Position numbers and translations under genes: made by a program. Under the pieces are notes generated by a model. The model was not told the origin of the DNA, ran no database searches, and was given only the letters and a program-made list of their open reading frames with translations. From NCBI RefSeq assembly GCF_033708015.1, contig NZ_CP137920.1:1-64000 (forward strand): a DNA stretch of 64,000 bases, written 5' to 3'. The stretch comes from Proteus vulgaris. Its GTDB lineage: Bacteria; Pseudomonadota; Gammaproteobacteria; Enterobacterales; Enterobacteriaceae. How positions within the stretch are numbered: the first letter of the stretch is position 1; the number at the start of each line of letters is the position of its first letter. Positions 45,286-54,958 of the stretch are shown one piece after another.

Positions 45286-46578
45286 CTACCTCCCAAGCCA
45301 AGGAACAGGGTTCACTGCTTTTCCTTGACGTCTGATTTCAAAATAGAGTGCTGAACGCTCTTGTCCACCACTGTTACCGACTAAAGCAATAGGTTGGCCT
45401 GCTTTAACTTGTTGACCCACATTCACTAAAGCACTTTGGTTATAACCATAAAGGCTCATATCACCTTTACCATGTTCAACCACAACCACTAAACCATAAC
45501 CTTGAAGCCAATCGGCTAATAACACTCGCCCATCAGCAATAGCTTTTACTTCCGTACCTTGTGCCGCAGGTATTACAATACCTTTCCAACGTAATTCACC
45601 AGAGCCAGAAATAGATTCACCAAAACGGTGTAATAAAGTACCTCTGATTGGCCAAATCGCTTGTCCCGCAGGTTTACCTAAACCACCTGTACGTGACATC
45701 AATGACTGCTCTTCGGCGGTGGGTTTATAGGTTGAACCGCGCTGTTGGGCTTCCCGCTGTTTAGCTGCAATACGTGCCGCCTCTCGGGCTTCACGTTCTG
45801 CACGAGCTTTGGCTTCACGCTCTGCTTGAGCAATTTTATTTCTTAATTGCGCTTCGTTAGCTCGCATTGTCGCTAAGTTTTTCTGATCTGCTTTTAAGGT
45901 TGATTCAAGTTGAGTCAGTGTTTTTTGTCTAGCGGCTAATGCATTATCCAGCTTTTGTTTTTCTTGCTGTTGTTTGGTTAAGACTTGCTTTTGTTCGTTC
46001 TGTTTTGCTTGTTGCGCTGCTTTTTCGGCTTCAAGTTCTTTTGAGGTTTGCGCCAGCTCTGTCATTGTTTCTTTGCGAGCATCATTAATATAGCTGTAAT
46101 AGGCTAAGATACGCTCTTCACGCTGACCTTCTTCACCACGAAATAAAAGCTCTATGCCTTGATGTTTACCTTGGCGATAAGCTGCATCCATTTGGCGAGC
46201 TAATAATTCTTGTTGAGACTGATACTGTTTTTGTAAGCGTGCAATATTTGCGGTAATGGTTTTTATCTCTTTACCCAATGTTTGTAAGCGGTTTTGGGTT
46301 TCATGCACAGAGCGACTCGCATTTGAAATTTGAGTTTCTTGCGTTTTTAACTGATTAAGAAGGGCTGTACGTTGTTTTTGTTGTTCTTGAACCTGTTTCT
46401 CTTTTTCTGCGATCGTGGTTTGTAGATCTTTTAGCTGATTGCGGTTATCCGTTAATGTGTTAGCAAAAACAGGGGACGCAGAAAAGAGAGCGGTGCTAAT
46501 AAGCAACGTGATTAACGGTAAAGAAAATACACGATAAGACGGATGTGTTTTTTTTTGAAGATCCATTTTCTCTGCCAT
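45286..46578 (-). CDS. envC: Murein hydrolase activator EnvC
   Basis: A periplasmic septal factor that activates amidases AmiA and AmiB under control of FtsEX. A signal peptide (YRVFSLPLITLLISTALFSASPVFA) is followed by a long coiled coil (about 45-290, rich in K, Q, E and R) and a C-terminal LytM domain (about 330-430). That domain is degenerate for zinc binding, as in E. coli EnvC. The C terminus RRQGKAVNPVPWLGR is conserved. I start at the ATG at 46578 (430 residues); a GTG at 46587 is an alternative. In E. coli gpmI precedes envC; here rimO does. Confidence 0.93.
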   Translation of the reverse strand: MAEKMDLQKKTHPSYRVFSLPLITLLISTALFSASPVFANTLTDNRNQLKDLQTTIAEKEKQVQEQQKQRTALLNQLKTQETQISNASRSVHETQNRLQTLGKEIKTITANIARLQKQYQSQQELLARQMDAAYRQGKHQGIELLFRGEEGQREERILAYYSYINDARKETMTELAQTSKELEAEKAAQQAKQNEQKQVLTKQQQEKQKLDNALAARQKTLTQLESTLKADQKNLATMRANEAQLRNKIAQAEREAKARAEREAREAARIAAKQREAQQRGSTYKPTAEEQSLMSRTGGLGKPAGQAIWPIRGTLLHRFGESISGSGELRWKGIVIPAAQGTEVKAIADGRVLLADWLQGYGLVVVVEHGKGDMSLYGYNQSALVNVGQQVKAGQPIALVGNSGGQERSALYFEIRRQGKAVNPVPWLGR

Positions 46579-46793
46579 CTGACCCACGTACCTTTCATAA
46601 CAGTTTGTAAGATTATTTCATGCCATAAAACAACTGACCAGCTAACATGAAATAAAGCCGAAATTTCAGATAATACCTAACAGGTAATCTATTCAATTAA
46701 TAAGAGATTATAAAGCAATAATCATAGGAGAGAGGAAAAAAGCGGTTTTCTGTGTGACAGCGCAATAGAATATCACGCTGTCCACAAGAGAGA

Positions 46794-48122
46794 TTATTCG
46801 ACGATAGTACCCCAAAGGTCATATTCGTCTGCATGTTCAATAAGAACGCGGACGATTTGTCCCGGTTCTACATCAAATTGCTCATTGAGGTAAACCGCAC
46901 CATCAATTTCAGGTGCATCAGCCATACTACGGCCAATCGCCCCCTCTTCATCCACTTCATCAATCATAACAAGCAACACTTTGCCGATTTTCTCTTGCAG
47001 GCGTTCCGTCGAAATTTGTTGCTGTAATTGCATAAAGCGGTGATAACGCTCTTCTTTCACGTCTTCAGGTACTTGATCCGCCAGTTCATTTGCTTTCGCC
47101 CCGTCAACAGGGCTGTATTTAAAGCAGCCTACGCGATCTAAACGTGCTTCCGTGAGGAAATCCAATAACATTTGGAAGTCTTCTTCTGTTTCGCCCGGAA
47201 AACCAACAATAAAGGTAGAACGTAAAGTTAATTCGGGGCAAATTTCTCGCCAGCGTTTTACGCGCTCTAAAGTACGTTCAACAGAGCCTGGACGTTTCAT
47301 CAGTTTTAAAATTTTAGGGCTAGCATGCTGAAGCGGAATATCCAAATAAGGCAAAATTTTACCTTCTGCCATTAAAGGAATGACATCATCAACATGTGGA
47401 TAAGGGTAAACATAATGTAAGCGAACCCAAATCCCTAATTTTGCCAGTTGTTCACATAAACTGACCATACTCGTTTTGACTGGCATTCCATCCCAAAAGC
47501 CGGTTTGATGTTTAGTATCAACACCGTAAGCCGAAGTATCTTGAGAGATAACCAGTAACTCTTTTACACCTGCATTAACTAATCTCTTGGCTTCACCTAA
47601 TACTTCACCGATTGGACGACTATCTAGATCACCGCGCATTGATGGGATGATGCAGAATGTACAACGGTGATTACAGCCTTCAGAGATTTTTAAATATGCG
47701 TAATGGCGAGGCGTTAATTTTACACCCTGCTCAGGAACCAGGCTGAGAAAAGGATTGTGATCAGGTTTTGGCACATAGTGGTGAATATGAGATAACACTT
47801 GCTCATAACTATGAGGCCTTGTGATTTCGAGTACTTTAGGGTGCACTTCACGAATTTGGTTTTCTTTTGCACCTAAACAGCCAGTGACAATGACTTTACC
47901 GTTTTCATCGAGTGCTTCACCAATCGCTTCTAGCGATTCTTGTACTGCGCTGTCAATAAATCCACAGGTATTAACGATGACTAAATCAGCATCATTATAG
48001 GTAGGAACAACTTGATAACCTTCTGTACGCAGTTCGGTTAGGATACGTTCAGAGTCCACTAAATTTTTAGGACAACCTAATGAAACGAATCCAATTTTAG
48101 GCACTTGATTTGTTTGCGACAT
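46794..48122 (-). CDS. rimO: Ribosomal protein S12 methylthiotransferase RimO
   Basis: A radical SAM enzyme that methylthiolates Asp89 of ribosomal protein S12. 442 residues (E. coli 441). The N-terminal domain holds the second iron-sulphur cluster cysteines in [21 protein letters not shown] and VTGCLGAKE. The radical SAM motif is [17 protein letters not shown], and a TRAM domain lies at the C terminus. It lies between envC and yibN, not its usual E. coli location. Confidence 0.96.
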   Translation of the reverse strand: MSQTNQVPKIGFVSLGCPKNLVDSERILTELRTEGYQVVPTYNDADLVIVNTCGFIDSAVQESLEAIGEALDENGKVIVTGCLGAKENQIREVHPKVLEITRPHSYEQVLSHIHHYVPKPDHNPFLSLVPEQGVKLTPRHYAYLKISEGCNHRCTFCIIPSMRGDLDSRPIGEVLGEAKRLVNAGVKELLVISQDTSAYGVDTKHQTGFWDGMPVKTSMVSLCEQLAKLGIWVRLHYVYPYPHVDDVIPLMAEGKILPYLDIPLQHASPKILKLMKRPGSVERTLERVKRWREICPELTLRSTFIVGFPGETEEDFQMLLDFLTEARLDRVGCFKYSPVDGAKANELADQVPEDVKEERYHRFMQLQQQISTERLQEKIGKVLLVMIDEVDEEGAIGRSMADAPEIDGAVYLNEQFDVEPGQIVRVLIEHADEYDLWGTIVE

Positions 48123-48480
48123 GCTCGTGTTCTCAATACTTTTAAATAAATAACAGATAGTTGTTGTATCTCAGACAGGTATAAATCTTACGTAAGATGG
48201 GCGATTTTATACGTAAGTAGCCACTATTAGGGATGCTGATTTATTAATAGCTTTCCTGAAGAGGGATCCTGTAGAGTAAAAAGGTAACGCCTTTTCATTC
48301 ATCATTTTTTACGGAACCGGCGCTAATGGTACATAAATCCGTCAATAAAAAAAATGATTGTTGAGAAACTTTCCGCAAAAATAGAAAGAGAAAAGCAGGA
48401 ATAGGCTGTAATTGCGTCATGACAAAGGTATACTTTGGCTCTTTGATACTATTTTTAACCAACGAGAGTGATTGCATCCT
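48123..48480. other. Divergent intergenic region rimO / yibN
   Basis: A 358-base gap with no gene I can support. A TATACT (48429-48434) is a plausible -10 for yibN. A small AAAAGG/CCTTTT hairpin lies near 48279-48296. Confidence 0.4.
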
Positions 48481-48918
48481 ATGCTGCAAGAAGTAATGCA
48501 ATTTTTCAACCGGCACACCCTGTTAAGCTTTATCTGGATCGCGTTGCTGGTGGCGGTCATTGTATTGACCTTTAAAGGACTTTTTTCTAAGACGAAAAAT
48601 ATTTCCCGTACAGAAGCGATTTCTTTGATAAATAAAGAGAATGCGGTGTGTGTTGATATCCGTAGCCGTGATGAATTCCGTAAAGGACACATCATTGATT
48701 CTATCAATTTAACGCCTTCTGAAATCAAAAATAATAATATTGCTGAGCTGGAGAAATATAAATCACAGCCAGTTATTGTTGTATCACCATCAGGTATTGA
48801 AGGTGCAAAACCTGCAGAAAGCCTAATTAAACTCGGTTTTGAAAAAGTCTTTATTTTAAAAGATGGTCTTTCAGGCTGGAGTGGTGAGAATTTACCACTG
48901 GCTAAAGGTAAAAAGTAA
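48481..48918 (+). CDS. yibN: Rhodanese-like membrane-anchored protein YibN
   Basis: A 145-residue protein with one N-terminal membrane helix ([18 protein letters not shown], about 13-30) and a cytoplasmic rhodanese domain ([20 protein letters not shown]). The loop where an active sulfurtransferase carries cysteine reads [11 protein letters not shown], with no cysteine, so classical rhodanese chemistry is unlikely. The ATG at 48481 matches the E. coli start; an in-frame TTG lies 9 bases earlier. The next gene is secB, 69 bases on, with no grxC between. Confidence 0.88.
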   Translation: MLQEVMQFFNRHTLLSFIWIALLVAVIVLTFKGLFSKTKNISRTEAISLINKENAVCVDIRSRDEFRKGHIIDSINLTPSEIKNNNIAELEKYKSQPVIVVSPSGIEGAKPAESLIKLGFEKVFILKDGLSGWSGENLPLAKGKK

Positions 48919-48987
48919 CGAGCGGGCAGATTGAGTTCTATACTTACTGCTATTCAATTAATAAGGATATAAAAAGGTAAGATTATT

Positions 48988-49458
48988 ATGTCAGAACAGC
49001 AAAACCAAGAGATGACTTTTCAAATTCAACGTATCTATACAAAAGATATCTCTTTTGAAGCGCCTAATGCCCCACAAGTTTTCCAAAAAGAGTGGCAACC
49101 TGAAGTTAAATTAGATCTGGATACTTCTTCTAATACTTTAGCTGAAAACGTGTATGAAGTTATTCTGCGCGTTACGGTAACTGCAACCATGGATAACGAA
49201 ACGGCATTCCTGTGTGAAGTGCAACAAGCCGGTATCTTTACCGTTGAAGGTATTGAAGGCACTCAATTAGCACATTGCTTAGGTGCATATTGCCCTAACG
49301 TTCTGTTCCCTTATGCTCGTGAATGTATCACTAACTTAGTCAGCCGTGGTACTTTCCCACAACTGAACCTAGCACCCGTTAACTTTGACGCGTTGTTTAT
49401 GAACTATTTACAACAGCAACAAACTGATGCGGCTAATGAAGGGGCTGAAGAAGCTTAA
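48988..49458 (+). CDS. secB: Protein-export chaperone SecB
   Basis: A tetrameric cytosolic chaperone that delivers unfolded preproteins to SecA. 156 residues (E. coli 155). Conserved features are the N-terminal [38 protein letters not shown] and the acidic, flexible C terminus. Its TAA shares a base with the gpsA ATG, so translation is coupled. Confidence 0.97.
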   Translation: MSEQQNQEMTFQIQRIYTKDISFEAPNAPQVFQKEWQPEVKLDLDTSSNTLAENVYEVILRVTVTATMDNETAFLCEVQQAGIFTVEGIEGTQLAHCLGAYCPNVLFPYARECITNLVSRGTFPQLNLAPVNFDALFMNYLQQQQTDAANEGAEEA

Positions 49459-50474
49459 TGAACGCTTCTATGACAGTTATCGGTGCCGGTTCATACGGCA
49501 CCGCTTTAGCGATTACTTTAGCGCGCAATGGTCATGATGTTGTGCTTTGGGGGCATGATCCTCAGCATGTTGCAGCATTAGAACAAGCACGCTGTAATCA
49601 GGCATTTCTGCCCGATGTTTCCTTTCCTGATAGTTTATACATGGAAGCTTCTTTGCAAAAAGCGATAGAAGCCAGCCGTAATATTCTGGTTGTGATCCCA
49701 AGCCATGTTTTTGGTGATGTATTACAACAGATCAAACCCTTTTTACGTCAGGATGCACGTGTTGTTTGGGCGACAAAAGGACTTGAGGCTCATACTGGTC
49801 GCTTGTTGCAAGATGTAGCGCGTGAAGTATTAGGTAATGAAATCCCGCTCGCAGTGTTATCAGGTCCTACTTTTGCTAAAGAGCTTGCAGCCGGTCTACC
49901 TACTGCGATTTCTGTGGCATCAACGGATAATACGTTCTCTGAAGAGCTTCAACAGCTTTTCCATTGTGGAAAAAGTTTCCGAGTTTATAAAAATCCTGAT
50001 TTTATCGGTGTGCAATTAGGTGGCGCGGTAAAAAACGTGATTGCTATTGGTGCGGGTATGTCTGATGGTATGGGCTTTGGTGCCAATGCGCGTACAGCGC
50101 TGATCACCCGTGGTCTTGCTGAAATGAGCCGTTTAGGTAAAGCATTAGGTGCAGATGCTGCAACCTTTATGGGAATGGCGGGTTTGGGGGATTTAGTTTT
50201 AACCTGTACCGATAACCAATCTCGTAATCGTCGATTTGGTATGATGCTAGGTCAAGGTTTGGATGTTGATACGGCGCAAGAGAAAATCGGGCAGGTCGTT
50301 GAAGGTTATCGTAACACTAAAGAAGTGCGTGCATTAGCTGAACAGGTGGGTGTTGAAATGCCTATCACCGAACAGATCTACCAGATTTTATATCAGCATA
50401 AAGATGCCAAAGAAGCGGCATTATCTTTATTAGGTCGTGCAACGAAAGATGAGATAGACAGCAATCTGTTCTAA
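49458..50474 (+). CDS. gpsA: Glycerol-3-phosphate dehydrogenase [NAD(P)+]
   Basis: Makes sn-glycerol-3-phosphate for phospholipid synthesis from dihydroxyacetone phosphate. 338 residues (E. coli 339). The NADP loop is [13 protein letters not shown] at 6-18. The catalytic lysine is in [15 protein letters not shown], and the substrate-site segment [13 protein letters not shown] follows. It lies between secB and cysE, the usual order. Confidence 0.97.
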   Translation: MNASMTVIGAGSYGTALAITLARNGHDVVLWGHDPQHVAALEQARCNQAFLPDVSFPDSLYMEASLQKAIEASRNILVVIPSHVFGDVLQQIKPFLRQDARVVWATKGLEAHTGRLLQDVAREVLGNEIPLAVLSGPTFAKELAAGLPTAISVASTDNTFSEELQQLFHCGKSFRVYKNPDFIGVQLGGAVKNVIAIGAGMSDGMGFGANARTALITRGLAEMSRLGKALGADAATFMGMAGLGDLVLTCTDNQSRNRRFGMMLGQGLDVDTAQEKIGQVVEGYRNTKEVRALAEQVGVEMPITEQIYQILYQHKDAKEAALSLLGRATKDEIDSNLF

Positions 50475-50522
50475 GTCTATTTTAGGTAGTTAGTTAGTTA
50501 TTTATTTCTGTTTTAAACATAA

Positions 50523-50548
50523 GAAGCCTAAGTATTTACTTAGGCTTC
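50523..50548 (+). repeat. Intercistronic hairpin gpsA-cysE
   Basis: A perfect 11-base stem, GAAGCCTAAGT (50523-50533) with ACTTAGGCTTC (50538-50548), around an ATTT loop, ending 24 bases before the cysE start. It has no T-run, so it is more likely an mRNA processing or stability element than a terminator. Confidence 0.65.
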
Positions 50549-50572
50549 AATGTAAAAAGAATGAGAGTGAGT

Positions 50573-51394
50573 ATGTCGCTAGAAGAACTAAAAAGAGTCT
50601 GGGATCATATTAAAAATGAAGCAAGATGTTTGGCAGATTGCGAGCCAATTTTGGCGAGTTTCTTCCATGCGACATTACTCAAGCATGAAAACTTAGGCAG
50701 CGCCTTAAGTTATATGTTGGCGAATAAGCTAGCAACTCAAACTATGCCTGCAATTGCTGTGCGTGAGATTGTTGAAGAAGCCTATCGCAGTGATCATTCT
50801 ATGATTGAATCGGCGGCTTATGATATTTCAGCTGTCCGTTTACGCGACCCCGCGGTTGATAAATACTCCACACCCCTGCTTTATCTAAAAGGTTTCCATG
50901 CCTTACAAGCTTATCGCATAGCGCATTGGTTATGGGGGCAAGATCGTAAAGCACTTGCTGTTTATCTGCAAAACCAGATTTCTGTGACTTTTGGGGTTGA
51001 TATTCATCCAGCGGCACGCATTGGTCACGGTATTATGCTCGATCACGCAACAGGTATTGTGATTGGTGAAACGGCTATCGTAGAGAACGATGTTTCTATT
51101 TTACAATCTGTCACCTTAGGGGGAACCGGTAAAACGTGCGGTGATCGCCATCCTAAAGTGCGCGAAGGTGTAATGATTGGTGCAGGCGCTAAAATACTCG
51201 GTAATATTGAGATTGGTCGCGGTGCCAAAATTGGCGCGGGATCCGTGGTATTACATGAAGTACCGGCACATACTACGGTTGCGGGAGTACCGGCTCGCAT
51301 TGTCGGTAAGCCGACCAGTGACAAGCCTTCACTCGATATGGATCAACACTTTAATGGTGTAGTACCGGGTTTTGAGTGTGGTGATGGCATTTAA
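50573..51394 (+). CDS. cysE: Serine O-acetyltransferase CysE
   Basis: Forms O-acetylserine from serine and acetyl-CoA, the committed step to cysteine. Starting at the ATG at 50573 (AGAG upstream) gives 273 residues, as in E. coli; the in-frame ATG at 50561 is not conserved. An N-terminal helical domain is followed by the left-handed beta-helix with the catalytic histidine in LDHATGIVIGE. The C terminus ends GDGI, with the terminal isoleucine needed for binding cysteine synthase. TAATG overlap with the next gene. Confidence 0.97.
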   Translation: MSLEELKRVWDHIKNEARCLADCEPILASFFHATLLKHENLGSALSYMLANKLATQTMPAIAVREIVEEAYRSDHSMIESAAYDISAVRLRDPAVDKYSTPLLYLKGFHALQAYRIAHWLWGQDRKALAVYLQNQISVTFGVDIHPAARIGHGIMLDHATGIVIGETAIVENDVSILQSVTLGGTGKTCGDRHPKVREGVMIGAGAKILGNIEIGRGAKIGAGSVVLHEVPAHTTVAGVPARIVGKPTSDKPSLDMDQHFNGVVPGFECGDGI

Positions 51395-51954
51395 TGGCAT
51401 TAACCAAAGTGACACTTTCTGAACTTAAGGTTTGTTTACACGCTGAATATATTGGCGATAACAAGCCTTTTAGTTGGATAAGACTTTTTCACCGCGTTTT
51501 TTTCTGCCAACGCTCACGTTATCTGTTTTGGTGGCGTGTCGCTCAATTCTTTTATTTCTCTAAAAACCGGTTTCTTAAAAAATTAGGTATTCGTATTGGT
51601 GCTAAAAATAATCGTAAATATTGCAACGATATCTCACTAAGAACGCGTATAGGAAAAGGTCTTTCATTACCACATCCCATAGGGATCGTACTGACTAATT
51701 ACTGTCAGCTAGGAGAGAATGTAACGTTAATGCAAGGTGTGACTATCGGAGTAAAAGAAAAGGATGGCAAAGCGGATATTCGAGTTGGCAATCATGTTTA
51801 TATTGGTTGTAACTCATCGATTATCGGTGGAGAGATAGAGATTGGTGATAATGCGGTAATTGGTGCTCATGCATTAGTCTTAAAGGATGTGGGAGAAGGG
51901 TGTCGGTATATTACAAAAGTCGTTGCTGAAATCAGGCAACCATCAGAGCAATAA
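51394..51954 (+). CDS. Hexapeptide-repeat acetyltransferase, serine acetyltransferase-like
   Basis: A 186-residue protein whose start ATG shares a base with the cysE TAA. The N-terminal half is basic and aromatic (LFHRVFFCQRSRYLFWWRVAQFFYF). The C-terminal half is a left-handed beta-helix (IGKGLSLPHPIGIVLTN, LGENVTLMQGVTIGVKE, IRVGNHVYIGCNSSIIGGEIEIGDNAVIGAHALVLKDV). The histidine in LPHPIGIVL corresponds to the CysE catalytic histidine. It lacks the CysE N-terminal domain and C-terminal isoleucine tail, resembling WcaB-type acetyltransferases of surface polysaccharide loci. It may O-acetylate a sugar; the coupling to cysE is unexplained. Confidence 0.75.
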   Translation: MALTKVTLSELKVCLHAEYIGDNKPFSWIRLFHRVFFCQRSRYLFWWRVAQFFYFSKNRFLKKLGIRIGAKNNRKYCNDISLRTRIGKGLSLPHPIGIVLTNYCQLGENVTLMQGVTIGVKEKDGKADIRVGNHVYIGCNSSIIGGEIEIGDNAVIGAHALVLKDVGEGCRYITKVVAEIRQPSEQ

Positions 51955-51980
51955 ATTAAGTTTTTAGCTATTTGAAATTG

Positions 51981-52017
51981 AAAAAGCGCTGATCATTATT
52001 TGTGATCAGCGCTTTTT
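51981..52017. terminator. Bidirectional terminator between cysE unit and trmL
   Basis: A perfect 15-base stem: AAAAAGCGCTGATCA (51981-51995) with TGATCAGCGCTTTTT (52003-52017). It ends 5 bases before the convergent trmL stop. Confidence 0.95.
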
Positions 52018-52022
52018 GCATT

Positions 52023-52526
52023 TCAGTCTTTTAGTAATGCACCAGGATAACCTAATTGACGCCATGCTTCAAAAACCACAACGGCAACTGTATTTGACAG
52101 ATTCATACTACGGCTATCAGCCAGCATTGGGACTCTGATTTTCTGCTGTGTTGGCATATTATCCAATACATAGGGTGGCAACCCACGCGTTTCAGGCCCA
52201 AACAGGAGATAATCGCCATCTTGATAGCTGACATTGCTATGTGCAGGTGTGCCTTTTGTCGTTAACGCAAATACACGGGCACCTGTCGGCGATTGTGCAT
52301 TATCGGGGTTTAAACCTTCACTTTCTAAAAAAGCATAGTAATCGTGATGCTGTTTAATATCAGCAAACTCACGGTAATCAAGCCCTGCGCGACGTAGACG
52401 TTTATCATCCCAAGTAAAACCCAATGGTTGGATCAAATGGAGATGAAAGCCTGTGTTAGCACACAGGCGGATAATATTACCCGTATTCGGTGGAATTTCG
52501 GGTTCAAATAAGACGATATTGAGCAT
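52023..52526 (-). CDS. trmL: tRNA (cytidine/uridine-2'-O)-methyltransferase TrmL
   Basis: A SPOUT-class methyltransferase modifying the wobble base of tRNA-Leu isoacceptors. 167 residues (E. coli 157). Motifs are [24 protein letters not shown] at the N terminus, [11 protein letters not shown], and the knot segment [18 protein letters not shown]. It is the last conserved backbone gene before the O-antigen cluster, 11 bases downstream of ugd. Confidence 0.96.
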   Translation of the reverse strand: MLNIVLFEPEIPPNTGNIIRLCANTGFHLHLIQPLGFTWDDKRLRRAGLDYREFADIKQHHDYYAFLESEGLNPDNAQSPTGARVFALTTKGTPAHSNVSYQDGDYLLFGPETRGLPPYVLDNMPTQQKIRVPMLADSRSMNLSNTVAVVVFEAWRQLGYPGALLKD

Positions 52527-52537
52527 ATAAAATCGGT

Positions 52538-53704
52538 TTAATCGTTACCAAAGAGGTCACGAGTATAAACTTTTTCTTCAACATCGTTTAGTGCTGATGA
52601 CATTCTATTAGTAATAATGACATCAGACATCGCTTTAAACTCATTTAAATCACGCACTAATTTTGAGTTAAAGAAGGTGTCTTCTTTCATTTCTGGCTCA
52701 TAAATCACTACTTCGATTCCTTTGGCTTTAATGCGTTTCATAATGCCTTGGATAGAAGAAGAACGGAAATTATCAGAGCCAGATTTCATAATTAAACGAT
52801 AAACACCGACGATTTTGGGTGATTTAGCAATAATAGAGTCTGCAATAAAGTCTTTACGTGTGCGGTTAGCTTCAACGATGGCACTAATAATATTATTAGG
52901 AACAGAGTCGTAGTTGGCTAAGAGCTGCTTAGTATCTTTTGGTAAGCAGTAACCACCATAACCGAATGATGGATTGTTATAGTGATTACCAATACGCGGA
53001 TCTAAGCAGACACCTTCGATAATTTGTCTTGAATTCAGTCCGTAAGATTCGGCATAGCTATCTAGCTCATTAAAGTAAGCAACACGCAGTGCTAAATAAG
53101 TATTAGCAAATAATTTAATCGCTTCGGCTTCTGTGGAATCAGTAAAAAGCACATCAATATCTTTCTTTAATGCACCTTGTTGTAAAAGGTCAGCAAATTT
53201 TTGTGCCCTTTCTGATTGTTCACCAATCACAATGCGAGAAGGGTATAAGTTATCGTAAAGTGCACGACCTTCACGTAAGAATTCAGGAGAGAAAATAATA
53301 TTATCCGTATTATATTTTTCTCTCATTTCTTTGGTAAAACCAACAGGGATGGTTGATTTAATAATCATTGTCGTGGTTGGATTATATTCTAAAACATCAC
53401 GGATCACAGACTCTACTGAGGAGGTGTTGAAATAGTTTGTTTTAGGATCGTAATCGGTTGGTGTGGCAATGATAACAAATTCGGCATCTTTATAAGCGAA
53501 TTCTTTATCTAATGTTGCCGTAAAGTCGAGCTCTTTGGTTGCTAAAAACTCTTCAATTTCTTTATCTGTAATTGGAGAGATTTTTTTATTCAGTAATTCA
53601 ACTTTTTCTTTATTGATATCTAACGCAACCACTTTGTTGTGTTGGGAAAGCAGTATTCCGTTAGATAGACCGACATAGCCGGTACCGGAGATGGTGATTT
53701 TCAT
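52538..53704 (-). CDS. ugd: UDP-glucose 6-dehydrogenase
   Basis: Oxidises UDP-glucose to UDP-glucuronate. The 388 residues are of the short enterobacterial type. The NAD loop is [15 protein letters not shown] (4-18), KSTIPVGFT follows, and the catalytic cysteine is in [18 protein letters not shown]-GlcA feeds UDP-GalA for the core, L-Ara4N for lipid A, and possibly acidic sugars of the O unit. It stands at the 3' border of the O-antigen cluster, separated from it by 433 bases, so it probably has its own promoter. Composition resembles the chromosome more than the AT-rich O cluster. Confidence 0.96.
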   Translation of the reverse strand: MKITISGTGYVGLSNGILLSQHNKVVALDINKEKVELLNKKISPITDKEIEEFLATKELDFTATLDKEFAYKDAEFVIIATPTDYDPKTNYFNTSSVESVIRDVLEYNPTTTMIIKSTIPVGFTKEMREKYNTDNIIFSPEFLREGRALYDNLYPSRIVIGEQSERAQKFADLLQQGALKKDIDVLFTDSTEAEAIKLFANTYLALRVAYFNELDSYAESYGLNSRQIIEGVCLDPRIGNHYNNPSFGYGGYCLPKDTKQLLANYDSVPNNIISAIVEANRTRKDFIADSIIAKSPKIVGVYRLIMKSGSDNFRSSSIQGIMKRIKAKGIEVVIYEPEMKEDTFFNSKLVRDLNEFKAMSDVIITNRMSSALNDVEEKVYTRDLFGND

Positions 53705-54137
53705 TTTTTATCCTAACATTATAAAATTTCGTTTAATGTATTTATATACTTATTAATAATAATTTTTCATTAAATTTAGATTAAGTTTTCTTTTAATTAT
53801 TTTTACCCATTTCTAATTTATCGTCATAGAATAGTTTTATAAATCCATCAATAGTATCAACTAAATTTTATACTGGCTTGGATTGGTATAAATATCCATT
53901 AATACAATTTTCAAGAGTAGTCGTAATTATAGTTGTCCCATTTTGGGGTAATGGATAATTTGAATCATTGAATCAGCCCAAGGGAATGAATTATTTATTT
54001 GTATTATTTATAGCTAATTAATGGATTCATATCTATTTTTTAATCAATTATAATAATTGATTAAAGTGATTCTCTTCTGAAAGAGAATTAAGTATTACAG
54101 AGATATCTCATAGAGCTAAATTATTAATCAAAGAATG
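53705..54137. other. AT-rich intergenic region at the O-antigen cluster border
   Basis: 433 bases with no supported gene. Two A/T-rich palindromes lie after the last O-cluster gene: TAATCAATTA paired with TAATTGATTA (54041-54063), and ATTCTCTT paired with AAAGAGAAT (54069-54088). Neither has a T-run in the minus direction. The ugd promoter should also be here. I saw no JUMPStart/ops GGCGGTAG sequence. Confidence 0.5.
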
Positions 54138-54956
54138 TCACTTTGTGACTAACTTTCTAACAAAAGAATTATAAATAATTTTTACAAGTTTAATGGGTAA
54201 AAATCGAAATACAAAGCGCATAAAAGGAAAGAAACTAAATGATTTTTTCCAGAGCATAATATTCCAGTATACTTTAAATTCGTTAAAAGCCTTGACAGAA
54301 GATCGTCTGTCATATGCACCATCCATTCTTACTTTAACTAACACTTGCTCAATATTTCCACATGTTGCACCATTTTTTAAAGCTTGAAACCAGAGAGCAA
54401 TATCTTCATTTAAAGGATAATCAACAGGGTAGAAACCTATTTTAGCTAATGATGTGCGCCGAAAGCAAATTGTTACATGAGCGAATGGTGATGCTTTATA
54501 AATAACTTTAAAAATTTCTTCATGCGTCAATGGATAACAACGGGTTGCTACTATGTTATTTGAAGAAGCTATAAATTCCTGTATAGAACCTCCGGAAATG
54601 TCTATAATTGGATTGTTTTCCATATATTCAATTTGATATTGAAGCCTATTGGGTAATGATAGGTCATCTGCATCCATGCGGAAAACATATTTTTCATCTT
54701 CTAAAATAGAAATTAGTTTGTTAAGTCCTTTAGCTAAGCCTACAGGATTTTTTGAATGAATTGATTTATATATAAATCCAGAGCTTTCAATAAATTCCAT
54801 CATATTTTTACTAACATGACCATCAATGTGTAAATAGACTTTAATTCTATCTTGTTGAATGGATTTTTGATTAAATGTTATGGATTTGATAGCACTAACA
54901 AAATCCTCATATTTATCATTTTTATATACAGCAATAATAACAGCAATACTAAACAT
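54138..54956 (-). CDS. Glycosyltransferase family 2
   Basis: A 272-residue GT-A protein. N terminus SIAVIIAVYKNDKYEDFVSAI; the metal/nucleotide motif is VFRMDADDLSLPNRLQYQI (DADD, about 95-100); a later NEDIALWFQALKNGA segment fits the catalytic base region. This pattern is that of WfgD-like transferases adding a second or later sugar of an O unit. It is the last gene of the O-antigen transcript, 2 bases after the UbiA-like gene. Confidence 0.82.
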   Translation of the reverse strand: MFSIAVIIAVYKNDKYEDFVSAIKSITFNQKSIQQDRIKVYLHIDGHVSKNMMEFIESSGFIYKSIHSKNPVGLAKGLNKLISILEDEKYVFRMDADDLSLPNRLQYQIEYMENNPIIDISGGSIQEFIASSNNIVATRCYPLTHEEIFKVIYKASPFAHVTICFRRTSLAKIGFYPVDYPLNEDIALWFQALKNGATCGNIEQVLVKVRMDGAYDRRSSVKAFNEFKVYWNIMLWKKSFSFFPFMRFVFRFLPIKLVKIIYNSFVRKLVTK

Positions 54957-54958
54957 AA

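Noticed and set aside
53705..54137. JUMPStart/ops element of the O-antigen operon
   Set aside because: No GGCGGTAG on either strand as far as I can read; it would belong upstream of the first rml gene, beyond the window end.
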